Of a stretch of DNA of 64,000 bases, positions 50,580 to 58,450 are shown piece by piece (position 1 is the stretch's first letter; the number at the start of each line of letters is the position of its first letter). Origin of the DNA: Hymenobacter baengnokdamensis (GTDB taxonomy: Bacteria > Bacteroidota > Bacteroidia > Cytophagales > Hymenobacteraceae); contig NZ_CP044285.1 of NCBI RefSeq assembly GCF_008728635.1, positions 2,604,001 to 2,668,000 on the forward strand, given 5' to 3'. Under the pieces are notes generated by a model, which made no database searches, was not told the DNA's origin, and was given only the letters and a program-made list of their open reading frames with translations. Made by a program: the position numbers and the translations under genes.

Positions 50580-51569
50580 ATGAACCACCGCACTCTTGGC
50601 AAAACCGGCTTCTCCATCTCTGAAATCAGCCTTGGCACCTGGCAGGTGGGCGGCAGGTGGGGCGAGCCATTCAGCCACGCCAATGCCGACCGCATTCTGA
50701 ACGCCGCCGTGGATGCGGGCATCAACTTCATCGACACGGCCGACGTGTATGGCGACGGGGAAAGCGAAAAAGCGGTAGGCCGGCTTGTGCGCAGCCGCTC
50801 GGGCGAGCGGATAATTGTCGCTACCAAGTGCGGCCGGCGCTTGCAGCCCCACACGGCCGACGCCTACCAGCCCGCCGCGCTACGCGGCTTCGTCGAAGAC
50901 AGCCTGCGCAACATGCAGCTCGAAACCCTCGACCTTGTGCAGCTGCACTGCCCGCCCACCGAAGTATATTACCGCCCCGATATATTTGAGCTGTTCGACC
51001 GACTCAAAGAGGAAGGCAAAATTCTTAACCTGGGGGTAAGCGTCGAAAAGGTGGAGGAGGGCCTCAAGGCCATCGAATACCCGAACGTGACTACCGTACA
51101 GGTGATTTTCAATATGTTTCGGCAGCGGCCGGCCGAGCTGTTTTTCAAGGAGGCGCAGCGGCGCAATGTTGGCCTGATTGTGCGGGTGCCGCTGGCCAGT
51201 GGCCTGCTCACGGGTAAGTTTTCGCCCCAGACGACTTTCAACAAAGACGACCACCGTAATTTCAACCGCGACGGCGCAGCCTTCGACAAGGGTGAAACCT
51301 TCGCGGGCGTGGACTACAACACCGGCCTGGCGGCCGTGGAGGAGCTGAAAAAGGTGTTCCCTGGCCAGCCACAGCTAGCCCCGCTGGCTTTGCGCTGGAT
51401 ACTGATGTTTCCGGAGGTAAGCTGCATTATTCCGGGTGCTTCCAGGCCCGAGCAGCTGCTTTCCAACTTGAAAACAGAAGAGCTGCCGGCACTGACAAGT
51501 GAGCAGCTGGCGGCCGTGCGCGGTATTTACGACCGCATGATTCGGCCGCTCGTGCATCAGTTGTGGTAA
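50580..51569 (+). CDS. Aldo/keto reductase
   Basis: The 329-residue protein is a TIM-barrel NADPH-dependent oxidoreductase. It starts MNHRTLGKTGFSISEISLGT. The catalytic Asp/Tyr pair lies in FIDTADVYGDGESEKAVGRL, the Lys in IVATKCGRR, and the His in LVQLHCPPTEVYY. The C-terminal cofactor site reads CIIPGASRPEQLLSNLKTE. Substrates of this group are various aldehydes and sugars, so the physiological reaction is open. It stands alone between two palindrome-rich regions and ends at a bidirectional terminator. Confidence 0.93.
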   Translation: MNHRTLGKTGFSISEISLGTWQVGGRWGEPFSHANADRILNAAVDAGINFIDTADVYGDGESEKAVGRLVRSRSGERIIVATKCGRRLQPHTADAYQPAALRGFVEDSLRNMQLETLDLVQLHCPPTEVYYRPDIFELFDRLKEEGKILNLGVSVEKVEEGLKAIEYPNVTTVQVIFNMFRQRPAELFFKEAQRRNVGLIVRVPLASGLLTGKFSPQTTFNKDDHRNFNRDGAAFDKGETFAGVDYNTGLAAVEELKKVFPGQPQLAPLALRWILMFPEVSCIIPGASRPEQLLSNLKTEELPALTSEQLAAVRGIYDRMIRPLVHQLW

Positions 51570-51585
51570 AAAGGCGGTTTATATA

Positions 51586-51640
51586 GAAAGAACGTCCTGC
51601 TTCAACAAGCGGACGCCAGGTGAGCAGGACGTTCTTTTTC
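51586..51640. terminator. Bidirectional terminator with AACGTCCTGC core
   Basis: GAAAGAACGTCCTGCT (51586-51601) pairs with AGCAGGACGTTCTTT (51623-51637), with a loop of 21 nt and T runs on both sides. It lies between the convergent aldo/keto reductase and the membrane protein gene. The core is a variant of the AACGTCATGC palindromes. Confidence 0.88.
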
Positions 51641-51651
51641 AATTGGTTATT

Positions 51652-52065
51652 TCACAGCGTAGCCACCTGCGCGGCCCGCGCCTCACGCGGCTTCTGCACG
51701 AGGTAATAATACGCCAAAATGGCTAGCCCGATGCCAAACGGAATGATAGCCAGGTGCTTACCGTCGGTAAGGGTGCCAATGCGCACCGTGTCGAAGCCGA
51801 AGAACTCGCTGAGCATCCAGTACGAGTTGGCTGAAATCCAGAATACAATGGCCAAGTTATGGGCCAGCTCGGACTTAAGGGTGCGGGTGCGCCAGGCAAT
51901 GACGAGGGCAATACCCAGCGTAGGCCCTATCATCAGGATTCCCAGGGGCTTCCACACCATGCACCAGCTGATGTCTTTGAGTAGCCAGAACAGGATGTGG
52001 GTATTCTCCATTTGCCGGTATCTGGCCGGAATGGCGTAAACTTCTTCTTCGGTGGGCTGAGCCAT
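51652..52065 (-). CDS. Conserved four-helix membrane protein of unknown function
   Basis: The 137-residue protein starts MAQPTEEEVYAIPARYRQME and has four predicted membrane helices: ~24-44 (HILFWLLKDISWCMVW, partly), ~45-58, ~69-90 and ~107-124. Motifs such as LLKDISWCMVWKPLG and FWISANSYWMLSEFFG suggest a conserved family seen in Bacteroidota, but I cannot assign a function. It ends next to a shared terminator and diverges from the DUF2459 gene. Confidence 0.8.
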   Translation of the reverse strand: MAQPTEEEVYAIPARYRQMENTHILFWLLKDISWCMVWKPLGILMIGPTLGIALVIAWRTRTLKSELAHNLAIVFWISANSYWMLSEFFGFDTVRIGTLTDGKHLAIIPFGIGLAILAYYYLVQKPREARAAQVATL

Positions 52066-52140
52066 TGGGCAGGTAAAGCGCGCTGCGGCGCGGGTTACTT
52101 TTAGTGAAATAGCGTACTAGCAGTAAAACTACCGCCGCTT

Positions 52141-52833
52141 ATGTCGCCTTTACTGCGCAAATCGCTAAAAATAACTGCCTGCACGCTGGGTGCGCTGGTG
52201 GGGGCCGTGGGCGTGTATCTGGGCTCGGCGTATGTGCTGTCGCGTATTCCGGTGGCTAAGCAGCCGACCGCGGAGCCGGCCACCATCCCGCTGTTTATCT
52301 ACTCCAACGGGGTGCATACCGACCTGGTGCTGCCCGTCAGAACCCGGTTTATCGACTGGAGCCAGCAGCTGCCCTATGGCAACACGCAGGCCGCCGATAC
52401 CACCTATCACTATATCGGCATCGGGTGGGGCGATAAGGGGTTTTACCTCGATACCCCAACCTGGGCACAGCTCAAAGCCAGCACGGCTATCAAGGCCGGC
52501 TTCTGGCTGAGTACTTCGGCTATGCACACCACCTTTTACCGCGAGGCCGACCTGCAGCTCGGCCCCGAATGCGTAGCGCTGCACCTCACGCCCACGCAAT
52601 ATCAGCAGCTGATTGCCTATATTCAAAAAAGCTTCCGCCGCGACGCCGCGGGCCAGTTTACCTGGCTGCCCGGCCACAGCTACGCCGCCCACGATGCGTT
52701 CTACGAAGCCAACAACCGCTACAGCATCCTCAATACCTGCAACACCTGGACGAATAACGGCTTGAAGATGAGCGGCCAGAAAGCCAGCCTCTGGACACCT
52801 TTTGATACCGGAATTCTCTACCAGTACCGGTAG
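52141..52833 (+). CDS. DUF2459 (TIGR02117) family protein
   Basis: The 230-residue protein has one N-terminal membrane helix (~10-32). The rest shows the DUF2459 pattern: PLFIYSNGVHTDLVLPV, YHYIGIGWGDKGFYLDTPTW, STSAMHTTFYREADL, and the C-terminal RYSILNTCNTWTNNGLKMSG. The conserved His in GVHTD and the Cys in NTCNTW suggest a possible catalytic pair in a papain-like fold. No activity has been established for the family, to my knowledge. TACTTTTA at 52096-52103 is a weak -7 candidate. Confidence 0.88.
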   Translation: MSPLLRKSLKITACTLGALVGAVGVYLGSAYVLSRIPVAKQPTAEPATIPLFIYSNGVHTDLVLPVRTRFIDWSQQLPYGNTQAADTTYHYIGIGWGDKGFYLDTPTWAQLKASTAIKAGFWLSTSAMHTTFYREADLQLGPECVALHLTPTQYQQLIAYIQKSFRRDAAGQFTWLPGHSYAAHDAFYEANNRYSILNTCNTWTNNGLKMSGQKASLWTPFDTGILYQYR

Positions 52834-52861
52834 CAGCGGCAGGAGTCAGCAGTTACTGATT

Positions 52862-53542
52862 TCAGATTTGCTGCAGCACCTGCGGCACGCCGATGCTTGC
52901 CGGCTGCACCACATATTGTACGTGGCGGCGGCCGCTTACTTCGGGCTGGTGCGGGTCGATAACGTACACCGGGCAGCTGGCGGGCGCGTAGTGCAGCAGC
53001 CCGGCCGCCGGGTACACCTGCAGGGAAGTGCCCACCACAAGCAGCACATCGGCGGTAGCCACCAGCTCGGCGGCTTCCTCAATGGCGGGCACCATTTCGC
53101 CAAACCACACGATGTGCGGGCGCAGCTGGCCGCCGTCGGGGGCCAGGTCGCCCACCTCAATGTCGCCCGGACAGTCAAAAACGGTGGTTTCGCTTTTCAC
53201 CGAGCGCATTTTATTCAGCATACCGTGCAGGTGCAGCACCTGCGTAGAGCCGGCCCGCTCGTGCAGGTCATCCACATTTTGGGTAATAATGCTGACCGTC
53301 CAGCCCGGCGCCTGCTCAAAGCCGGCGAGGGCTAGGTGCGCCGCGTTGGGCGCTACGGTGCGGGCCTGGGCACGCCGCTTGTTATAAAAGTCGAGCACCA
53401 GCGCCGGGTTGCGGGCAAAGGCCTCGGGCGTGGCTACATCCTCAATCCGATGCTCTTCCCAAAGGCCATTGGTGTCGCGAAACGTGCGAATTCCGCTCTC
53501 GGCCGATACGCCCGCGCCGGTAAGTGCTACGAGATGAGGCAT
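52862..53542 (-). CDS. cobB: Sir2-family NAD-dependent protein deacylase (class III)
   Basis: The 226-residue enzyme removes acyl groups from lysines with NAD. Its motifs are LTGAGVSAESGIRTFRD (NAD site), TQNVDDLHERAG, and HLHGMLNKMRS with the catalytic His. Residues Tyr and Arg in FYNKRR match the Y-x-x-R acyl-binding pair of class III sirtuins (SIRT5/CobB), which prefer succinyl and malonyl groups. The four zinc cysteines of many sirtuins are absent, as in short class III members. The final block is VVGTSLQVYPAAGLLHYAP. It converges on the DUF2459 gene. Confidence 0.93.
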   Translation of the reverse strand: MPHLVALTGAGVSAESGIRTFRDTNGLWEEHRIEDVATPEAFARNPALVLDFYNKRRAQARTVAPNAAHLALAGFEQAPGWTVSIITQNVDDLHERAGSTQVLHLHGMLNKMRSVKSETTVFDCPGDIEVGDLAPDGGQLRPHIVWFGEMVPAIEEAAELVATADVLLVVGTSLQVYPAAGLLHYAPASCPVYVIDPHQPEVSGRRHVQYVVQPASIGVPQVLQQI

Positions 53543-53624
53543 GCTGCTGCTAGTGGGGTAAGTACTGGTGAATAATCAAAATTACGGCTGGCCTCACCTA
53601 ATCCAAGCCCTGTTCGGCCGTCAG

Positions 53625-54584
53625 CTATTGGCCATTCAGGAGCACTTCGTACTGGCGCTCGGCAAAATCGCGCAGGCGCTGAAAGGCGGCGTCAACCTCC
53701 TGCGCATCTTCGCTGAGCAGGTTGCCATACACGACACGGTCGGTGGTGCGCAGCGCCCGGCGCACGTCTTCATTATGCTGAAAATACTCGGTTAACTCTT
53801 TCGTGGTGAGAGAGCTGAGGTTAGTGCTTTCGAGGCTGGAAAGGTAATTTTTCCAGAGCACTACCGTACGCTCTACCAGCGGGGCCGAGCGGGATAGCGT
53901 GAAGCGCTCGGCATTGCGGGCAAACTGCGTCAGAAAATACAGGTGGTTTTTGCGGCGCTTGTAGCGGCTATAGCGCTGGCGCCAGCGCCGGCCGTAGAGG
54001 GCCCAGGCCACGCCGGCCAGCGCCAGGGCACCCGCCAGGCCCGCCAGCCAGAACGGGTAGTTAAAAGCCGGTGGCAGGGGCAGGGGCTGGTAATTGGTGC
54101 GCAGCGTGGGCAGCCCCGCATGCTCGGAGGTGTAGAGGGTAGGAGCCACGCGGTGCAGGCGCACCTGCGTAGCCGGCGGCAGCAGGCGCAGCGTATCGCC
54201 ATCTTCGTGCAGCACCAGCACGGGCAGCTGCAGGACCTGAACCGGGGCCAGCGAGAACGTGCGCAGCCGGTACACTGCCTGGTCGAAGCTCCGGCCGTTT
54301 TCGGTGCGGGTAGGCAGCCAGCGCCGCCCCACGTACTCAAACGAGCCAAAAACCGCCAGCGAGTCGGGGAAAACAACCTCCTCGGCCGGGTCGTGGGCGT
54401 AGCTCAGCACGTAGTCGAAGGGCTGGCCTACCTCCACCACGGCCCGCGAAAACCGCCCCACCGGCCCGGTAGCCGCCGCGGCCCCGCTTATGCCCACGCC
54501 AGTACTGACTCCCAGCAGCAGGGCAAGCCGCCGCCCGGAACGGAATCTATTAAATATATTATGTATTATATATAGTAAAAACAT
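53625..54584 (-). CDS. Membrane protein of a DUF58-associated (Bat-like) operon
   Basis: The 319-residue protein has an N-terminal signal or anchor (~20-38), an extracytoplasmic beta-rich domain (~45-165) with EVGQPFDYVLSYAHDPAEEV, a membrane helix near 175-198, and a cytoplasmic helical tail ending FAERQYEVLLNGQ. The layout resembles the BatD/DUF4381-type partners that lie downstream of DUF58 in MoxR-associated operons. The gap from the DUF58 stop is only 3 nt, so they are co-transcribed. Function is unknown; a link to envelope stress is inferred from the operon type. Confidence 0.78.
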   Translation of the reverse strand: MFLLYIIHNIFNRFRSGRRLALLLGVSTGVGISGAAAATGPVGRFSRAVVEVGQPFDYVLSYAHDPAEEVVFPDSLAVFGSFEYVGRRWLPTRTENGRSFDQAVYRLRTFSLAPVQVLQLPVLVLHEDGDTLRLLPPATQVRLHRVAPTLYTSEHAGLPTLRTNYQPLPLPPAFNYPFWLAGLAGALALAGVAWALYGRRWRQRYSRYKRRKNHLYFLTQFARNAERFTLSRSAPLVERTVVLWKNYLSSLESTNLSSLTTKELTEYFQHNEDVRRALRTTDRVVYGNLLSEDAQEVDAAFQRLRDFAERQYEVLLNGQ

Positions 54585-54587
54585 AAT

Positions 54588-55502
54588 TTATCCCCGTCGC
54601 TGCCGAAACAGTCCCACCAGCTGCGGCACAAAGTCTTCGTCGGTACGCAGCAGCAGCAGGCTCACGCGCTGGCGGCGGCACAGGGTGCGCAGGGCCAGCT
54701 GCCGGGCATCGGTCTGGGCCCGGTACTGGTTCTGGAAAGCCGGGGCCGACGTGTCGACCCAGCGCAGCAGGCCGGTTTCGGCATCGCGCAGGGGTACAAT
54801 GCCCAGCGCCGGAAAGGCGGCTTCCTGCGGTGCCACCAGCTGCACCACTACCAGGTCGTGCTGCCGGGCCAGCATGCTAAGCTCCCGCTCGTAGTTTTCG
54901 TCGATAAAATCGGAGATAAGAATAACCAGGCTGCGCCGGCGCAGCAGGCCCAGCAGCTGGCGGATACCCGCGCTCAGGCTGGTATGCTCCGAGGCCGGCC
55001 GCAGCCCATAGAGGCGTTGCAGCAGGGCGTAGGCCGCCCGCAACCCCTTGGCCGGGGGCAGGTACAGCTCTTTCTGGTCCGAAAAAGCCAGCATTCCCAG
55101 CGCCGAATCCTGGCGGGCGGCGGCCAGGGCCAGCACCCCGGCCAGGTCGCGGCCCAGGTCAAGCTTGCACTGGCTGCCGGCGGGGCCGCCGCCCACGCGC
55201 TGCGAGGCGCTCACGTCGAGGGCTACCAGCACCTGCTGCTCGCGCTCTTCCTTGTAGGTTTTTACAAAGGTGCCGTGGCCTTTACTGCTCACGGCCCAGT
55301 CAATGGCCCGCACCTCATCGCCATACTGATAGAGGCGCACGTCGTCAAACTCCAGGCCGTTGCCCCGAAATACGGAGCCGAAGTTGCCCTGCAGCTGGGC
55401 CTCTACCGCCTGGCGCATTCTTATTTCGAGGTGGCGCAGGCGGCGCACCAGTGCCGTAAGGCTGGCAGGAAGCTGGGCAGATGGCGGGGCGGCGGGCGGC
55501 AT
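54588..55502 (-). CDS. DUF58 domain protein
   Basis: The 304-residue protein has the DUF58 signature GNGLEFDDVRLYQYGDEVRAIDW with the downstream KTYKEEREQQVLVALDVSAS, where LDVSAS resembles a degenerate vWA metal site. SLVILISDFIDENYERELSM continues the vWA-like fold. DUF58 proteins are usually encoded next to a MoxR-type AAA ATPase and act in complex assembly. No MoxR ATPase lies within the window on this side. It precedes the BatD-like gene with 3 nt between them. Confidence 0.9.
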   Translation of the reverse strand: MPPAAPPSAQLPASLTALVRRLRHLEIRMRQAVEAQLQGNFGSVFRGNGLEFDDVRLYQYGDEVRAIDWAVSSKGHGTFVKTYKEEREQQVLVALDVSASQRVGGGPAGSQCKLDLGRDLAGVLALAAARQDSALGMLAFSDQKELYLPPAKGLRAAYALLQRLYGLRPASEHTSLSAGIRQLLGLLRRRSLVILISDFIDENYERELSMLARQHDLVVVQLVAPQEAAFPALGIVPLRDAETGLLRWVDTSAPAFQNQYRAQTDARQLALRTLCRRQRVSLLLLRTDEDFVPQLVGLFRQRRG

Positions 55503-55550
55503 GGTGGGCAGGCTGAGAGACGAAGCTACGGCGCGGGGCTATTTTTGGGG

Positions 55551-55937
55551 GTGAAATCGCCGCTGACCTCCTTTATTCCGGCGCTGGGCCTGCTCCTGGC
55601 CCTCGGTAGCTGTGCCCGCCCCGAAGAGGTGAGCCCTCCACCCAAGCTACTGACCAAGCAACAGATGATAAGCCTGCTTATCCGGTTTCATCTGCTGGAA
55701 TCGCGGCTGGAATCGGGTCGGTTTTCGCCCGATTCCAGCCGGGCGCTGTTTCTGAGTATGCAGCGCGACATACTCTGGCACTACGGTATAGCCGAAGAGG
55801 ATTCCTCTTTTCAGCGCAGCTATTACTACTACGCTTCTCACAAAAAGGACCTGGACGATATTTACGCCGGCGTTATCGACTCGCTCGATGCCCAGCAAAA
55901 GCGCATGGGCGGCCAGCCGACGGTGAAGCATCCGTAG
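55551..55937 (+). CDS. DUF4296 lipoprotein
   Basis: The 128-residue protein starts at GTG with the lipoprotein signal ending GLLLALGSCARPE. The DUF4296 domain follows: LLTKQQMISLLIRFHLLESRLE, then SSFQRSYYYYASHKKDLDDIYAGVIDSL, a helical arrangement limited to Bacteroidota. Function is unknown. A perfect TATTTTTG -7 element at 55540-55547 lies only 3 nt before the GTG, which is close for a transcript that includes the start codon. A much longer open frame upstream runs antisense to DUF58 and is not credible. Confidence 0.85.
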   Translation: MKSPLTSFIPALGLLLALGSCARPEEVSPPPKLLTKQQMISLLIRFHLLESRLESGRFSPDSSRALFLSMQRDILWHYGIAEEDSSFQRSYYYYASHKKDLDDIYAGVIDSLDAQQKRMGGQPTVKHP

Positions 55938-55948
55938 CGTGCCGCGGC

Positions 55949-56305
55949 TCAGTAAATGCGGCTGCCATTGGGCACCGGCGCGGCCACGGCCACGAGCACC
56001 GTGTGGCCATCGGCATCGGGGGCCCCGAGCACCAGCACTTCCGAGTGGAATGGGCCAATCTGCCGGGGCGGAAAGTTGAGCACGGCCAGCACCTGCCGGC
56101 CCTGCAGCGTAGCGGGCGTGTAATGATGCGTAAGCTGGGCGCTCGATTTTTTCAGGCCGATTGCGGGGCCAAAGTCAATGAGCAGCTGGTAGGCCGGGCG
56201 GCGGGCCTGTGGAAACTCACGGGCTTCCACAATGGTGCCCACGTGCAGGGCAACGCGCTCAAAATCGGCTACGCTTATCACGTCAGAAGGAGGCTGCTCA
56301 GGCAT
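55949..56305 (-). CDS. csaA: tRNA-binding CsaA-like protein
   Basis: The 118-residue protein is a single OB-fold tRNA-binding domain. It begins MPEQPPSDVISVADFERVAL and has VGTIVEAREFPQARRPAYQL, IDFGPAIGLKKSSAQLTHHY and VLAVLNFPPRQIGPFHSEVL, all CsaA signatures. CsaA is a chaperone-like or tRNA-binding protein in Bacillus. The start at 56305 is chosen from the family, and it overlaps the end of the DUF922 gene by 8 nt, so the two are probably co-transcribed. Confidence 0.92.
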   Translation of the reverse strand: MPEQPPSDVISVADFERVALHVGTIVEAREFPQARRPAYQLLIDFGPAIGLKKSSAQLTHHYTPATLQGRQVLAVLNFPPRQIGPFHSEVLVLGAPDADGHTVLVAVAAPVPNGSRIY

Positions 56306-56861
56306 CTTTTTCGGCAAAAGGGGCCAGCTCGCGGAGCTGCTGCTGCACCTGGGTTTCCCATTGGGCCTGGCGCTCGTGCAGCAGGCCGTGGTTGGTGTCG
56401 CGGTCGTAGGCATCTTCGGCCTGCTGCCAGGCCGAGTAGGCCGCCTGGCTCACGCGGTCGAAGGTAGTACCCAGCTGGCTGCAGGAAATTCGCAGCGCGC
56501 CCAGCTGCTGACGCAGGCGGCGGGCATATACCTCCGCAATATCGAAGTGCAGCTGCTCGTGGCGCAGCAGGGCGGGCGTCATGCGGGCCGGGTCGCGCAC
56601 CCACGACGTAGCCGGGTCGAAGCTGGCCTGGGCCGTGCCCGAAAACACGTTGGCGTGGCAGGTAGCCCCGGTGTTGATATTGGCCGAGGTGAGCGCCGCA
56701 TGGCCTTCGCTCGTTTTGGGCCGTCCTTTAAAATCAGCCACCGTGAGGGGGCGGTTGGCCGACCAGCGGATGGCCCCAGCCGGCAGCTTCACCTGCTGCG
56801 CGGCGGCCGGGCCGGGTGCGAAAAGGGCTATTAACAAAAATTCAGGCCAGAAGATGCGCAT
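56298..56861 (-). CDS. DUF922 secreted protein, possible metalloprotease
   Basis: The 187-residue protein starts with a signal peptide (MRIFWPEFLLIALFAPGPAAA). The domain includes IRWSANRPLTVADFKG and LLRHEQLHFDIAEVYARRLR. HEQLHFD gives a zincin-like HExxH motif, the reason why DUF922 is sometimes listed as a putative metallopeptidase. No activity is proven. TACTTTTA about 20 nt upstream on the minus strand is a near -7 element. The 3' end overlaps csaA by 8 nt. Confidence 0.85.
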   Translation of the reverse strand: MRIFWPEFLLIALFAPGPAAAQQVKLPAGAIRWSANRPLTVADFKGRPKTSEGHAALTSANINTGATCHANVFSGTAQASFDPATSWVRDPARMTPALLRHEQLHFDIAEVYARRLRQQLGALRISCSQLGTTFDRVSQAAYSAWQQAEDAYDRDTNHGLLHERQAQWETQVQQQLRELAPFAEKDA

Positions 56862-56959
56862 GAAGTTGCAAGGGTAGAAATAAAAGTAGCGGGCAGGGCC
56901 CATGCGGCTGGTAAACCAGCGCTCACCTGACAACCGCCACCCGGCTCTGAGTTCCGCAG

Positions 56960-58375
56960 TTAGCCAGCGGGCTGGCTCAGCACCAGCAGTTCTTCAGCCT
57001 TGGTAAGCGCTTGCGCTGAGCTGCCCGCTTTGGCAGTAGGCTTGCCCGGCTGGCTTTCGCGCCGAAAGCGCAGCAGCAGCACACCGGCTACCAGGCTCAG
57101 GCCCGTGAGCAGGCCCAGCCAGATGCCCGGCGCGCCCAGGCCAAGCCCAAAGCCCAGGCCGTAGCCCAGTGGCAGGGCAATAGCCCAGTAAGCCAGCAGG
57201 GCTACTACCGAGGGCACCTTTACGTCTTCGAGGCCCCGCAGGGCGCCCAGGCCCACCACCTGCAAGCCGTCGGATACCTGAAAGCCGGCCGCAATGGCCA
57301 GCAGCGTGGCAGCCTGCGCTACCACGGCCGGGTCAGTATTATAAAAGGCAGGAATACTATGCCGCAACACAATCAGCAGCAGGCCCATCGTGCCCATAAA
57401 CCCAAAAGCCAGCCAGTAGGCAGCAAAGCCAGCCTGCCGGGCCCCGGCCATATCGCCGCTGCCGCGCAGGTTGCCCACCCGAATGGTAGCTGCCGCCGCA
57501 ATGCCCGTGGCGGCCATATACGTCACCGAGGCCACGTTTATGGCAATCTGATGGGCCGCCTGGGGCGTAACGCCAATCCAGCCAATCATTAAATACGAAA
57601 AGCTGAATGCTCCCACTTCGAGCATCATTTGCACGCCGATGGGCAGGCCCAGCGCCAGCTGCCCGCGCAGCTCGGCCAGGCCCGGCCGCAGCCACTCGGC
57701 CATAGTGGCTGGGCGCTTGGCCCGTAGCAGCTGGGTGCGCAATACAAACTGCCCCATCAGCAGGGCCATGCCGATACGGGCAATGAGCGTGGCCCAGGCG
57801 GCGCCCATCAGCCCCAGGCGCGGGGCCCCGAAATGGCCGAAAATCAGGGCGTAGCACAGCAGGGCATTGAGCACGTTGGCGGCAATGGAGAGCTGCATGG
57901 CCTGGCGGGTCAGCCCCAGCCCTTCGGCCCACTCGCGGAAGCCCTGAAACACCATCAGCGGCAGCAGCGACAGGCCCACTACGCGCACCCAGGGCGTGGC
58001 CAGCGCCACCACCTCGGGGGCCTGGTGCAGGTGGGGCAGCAGCAGGGGCAGCAGCTGGCTGAAGCCGGCCAGCAGCACGCCCACCAGCGTATTCAGCCAC
58101 ACGGTGCCCACCAGCAGCCGGCCCAGCGCCTCCTTATCGCCGCGCCCGTTGGCGGCCGCCACGCGTGGCACCGCGCCCATGCTGATGCCCAGGCCCAGCA
58201 CCAGCAGCAGCGTGGTCGAGCTCACGCCCATGCCCACGGCGTCGAGCGGCAGCTTGCCAAGGTGGCCCACCATCACCGAGTCGCACACGCCCACCAGGAT
58301 ATGCCCGAGCTGGCTGAGCACCACGGGATAAGCTAAGAGCAGGGTAGGGCGAAGGTGGGATTTTATAGCTTGCAT
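56960..58375 (-). CDS. MATE-family multidrug efflux transporter
   Basis: The 471-residue protein has twelve membrane helices in two similar halves. It begins with a short cytoplasmic tail, then LLLAYPVVLSQLGHILVGVCDSVMVGHLGK, with the family block VCDSVMVGHLG. The middle has GLPIGVQMMLEVGAFSFSYLMI and IAAAATIRVGNLRGSGD, the second-half counterpart. MATE pumps export cationic drugs using sodium or protons; the Glu in MMLEVGAF is a candidate coupling residue of NorM-type pumps. It is followed by a 584-nt-distant gene cluster in the same direction and preceded by a hairpin terminator. Confidence 0.93.
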   Translation of the reverse strand: MQAIKSHLRPTLLLAYPVVLSQLGHILVGVCDSVMVGHLGKLPLDAVGMGVSSTTLLLVLGLGISMGAVPRVAAANGRGDKEALGRLLVGTVWLNTLVGVLLAGFSQLLPLLLPHLHQAPEVVALATPWVRVVGLSLLPLMVFQGFREWAEGLGLTRQAMQLSIAANVLNALLCYALIFGHFGAPRLGLMGAAWATLIARIGMALLMGQFVLRTQLLRAKRPATMAEWLRPGLAELRGQLALGLPIGVQMMLEVGAFSFSYLMIGWIGVTPQAAHQIAINVASVTYMAATGIAAAATIRVGNLRGSGDMAGARQAGFAAYWLAFGFMGTMGLLLIVLRHSIPAFYNTDPAVVAQAATLLAIAAGFQVSDGLQVVGLGALRGLEDVKVPSVVALLAYWAIALPLGYGLGFGLGLGAPGIWLGLLTGLSLVAGVLLLRFRRESQPGKPTAKAGSSAQALTKAEELLVLSQPAG

Positions 58376-58386
58376 CTACTTAAAAA

Positions 58387-58423
58387 AAGAACGTCATGCC
58401 GAGCATAGCGAAGCATGACGTTC
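58387..58423 (-). terminator. Hairpin with AGAACGTCATGC arms after egtD
   Basis: AGAACGTCATGC (58387-58398) pairs perfectly with GCATGACGTTCT (58412-58423) around a 13-nt loop. It lies between the egtD stop and the MATE start and ends in a T run on the minus strand. It is the shortest member of the palindrome family. Confidence 0.88.
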
Positions 58424-58450
58424 TACTTGATTGGATACAAAATTACGACC

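Noticed and set aside
54858..55550. Long upstream extension of the DUF4296 frame
   Set aside because: It runs fully antisense to DUF58, and the lipoprotein signal that starts at the GTG at 55551 marks the real N-terminus.
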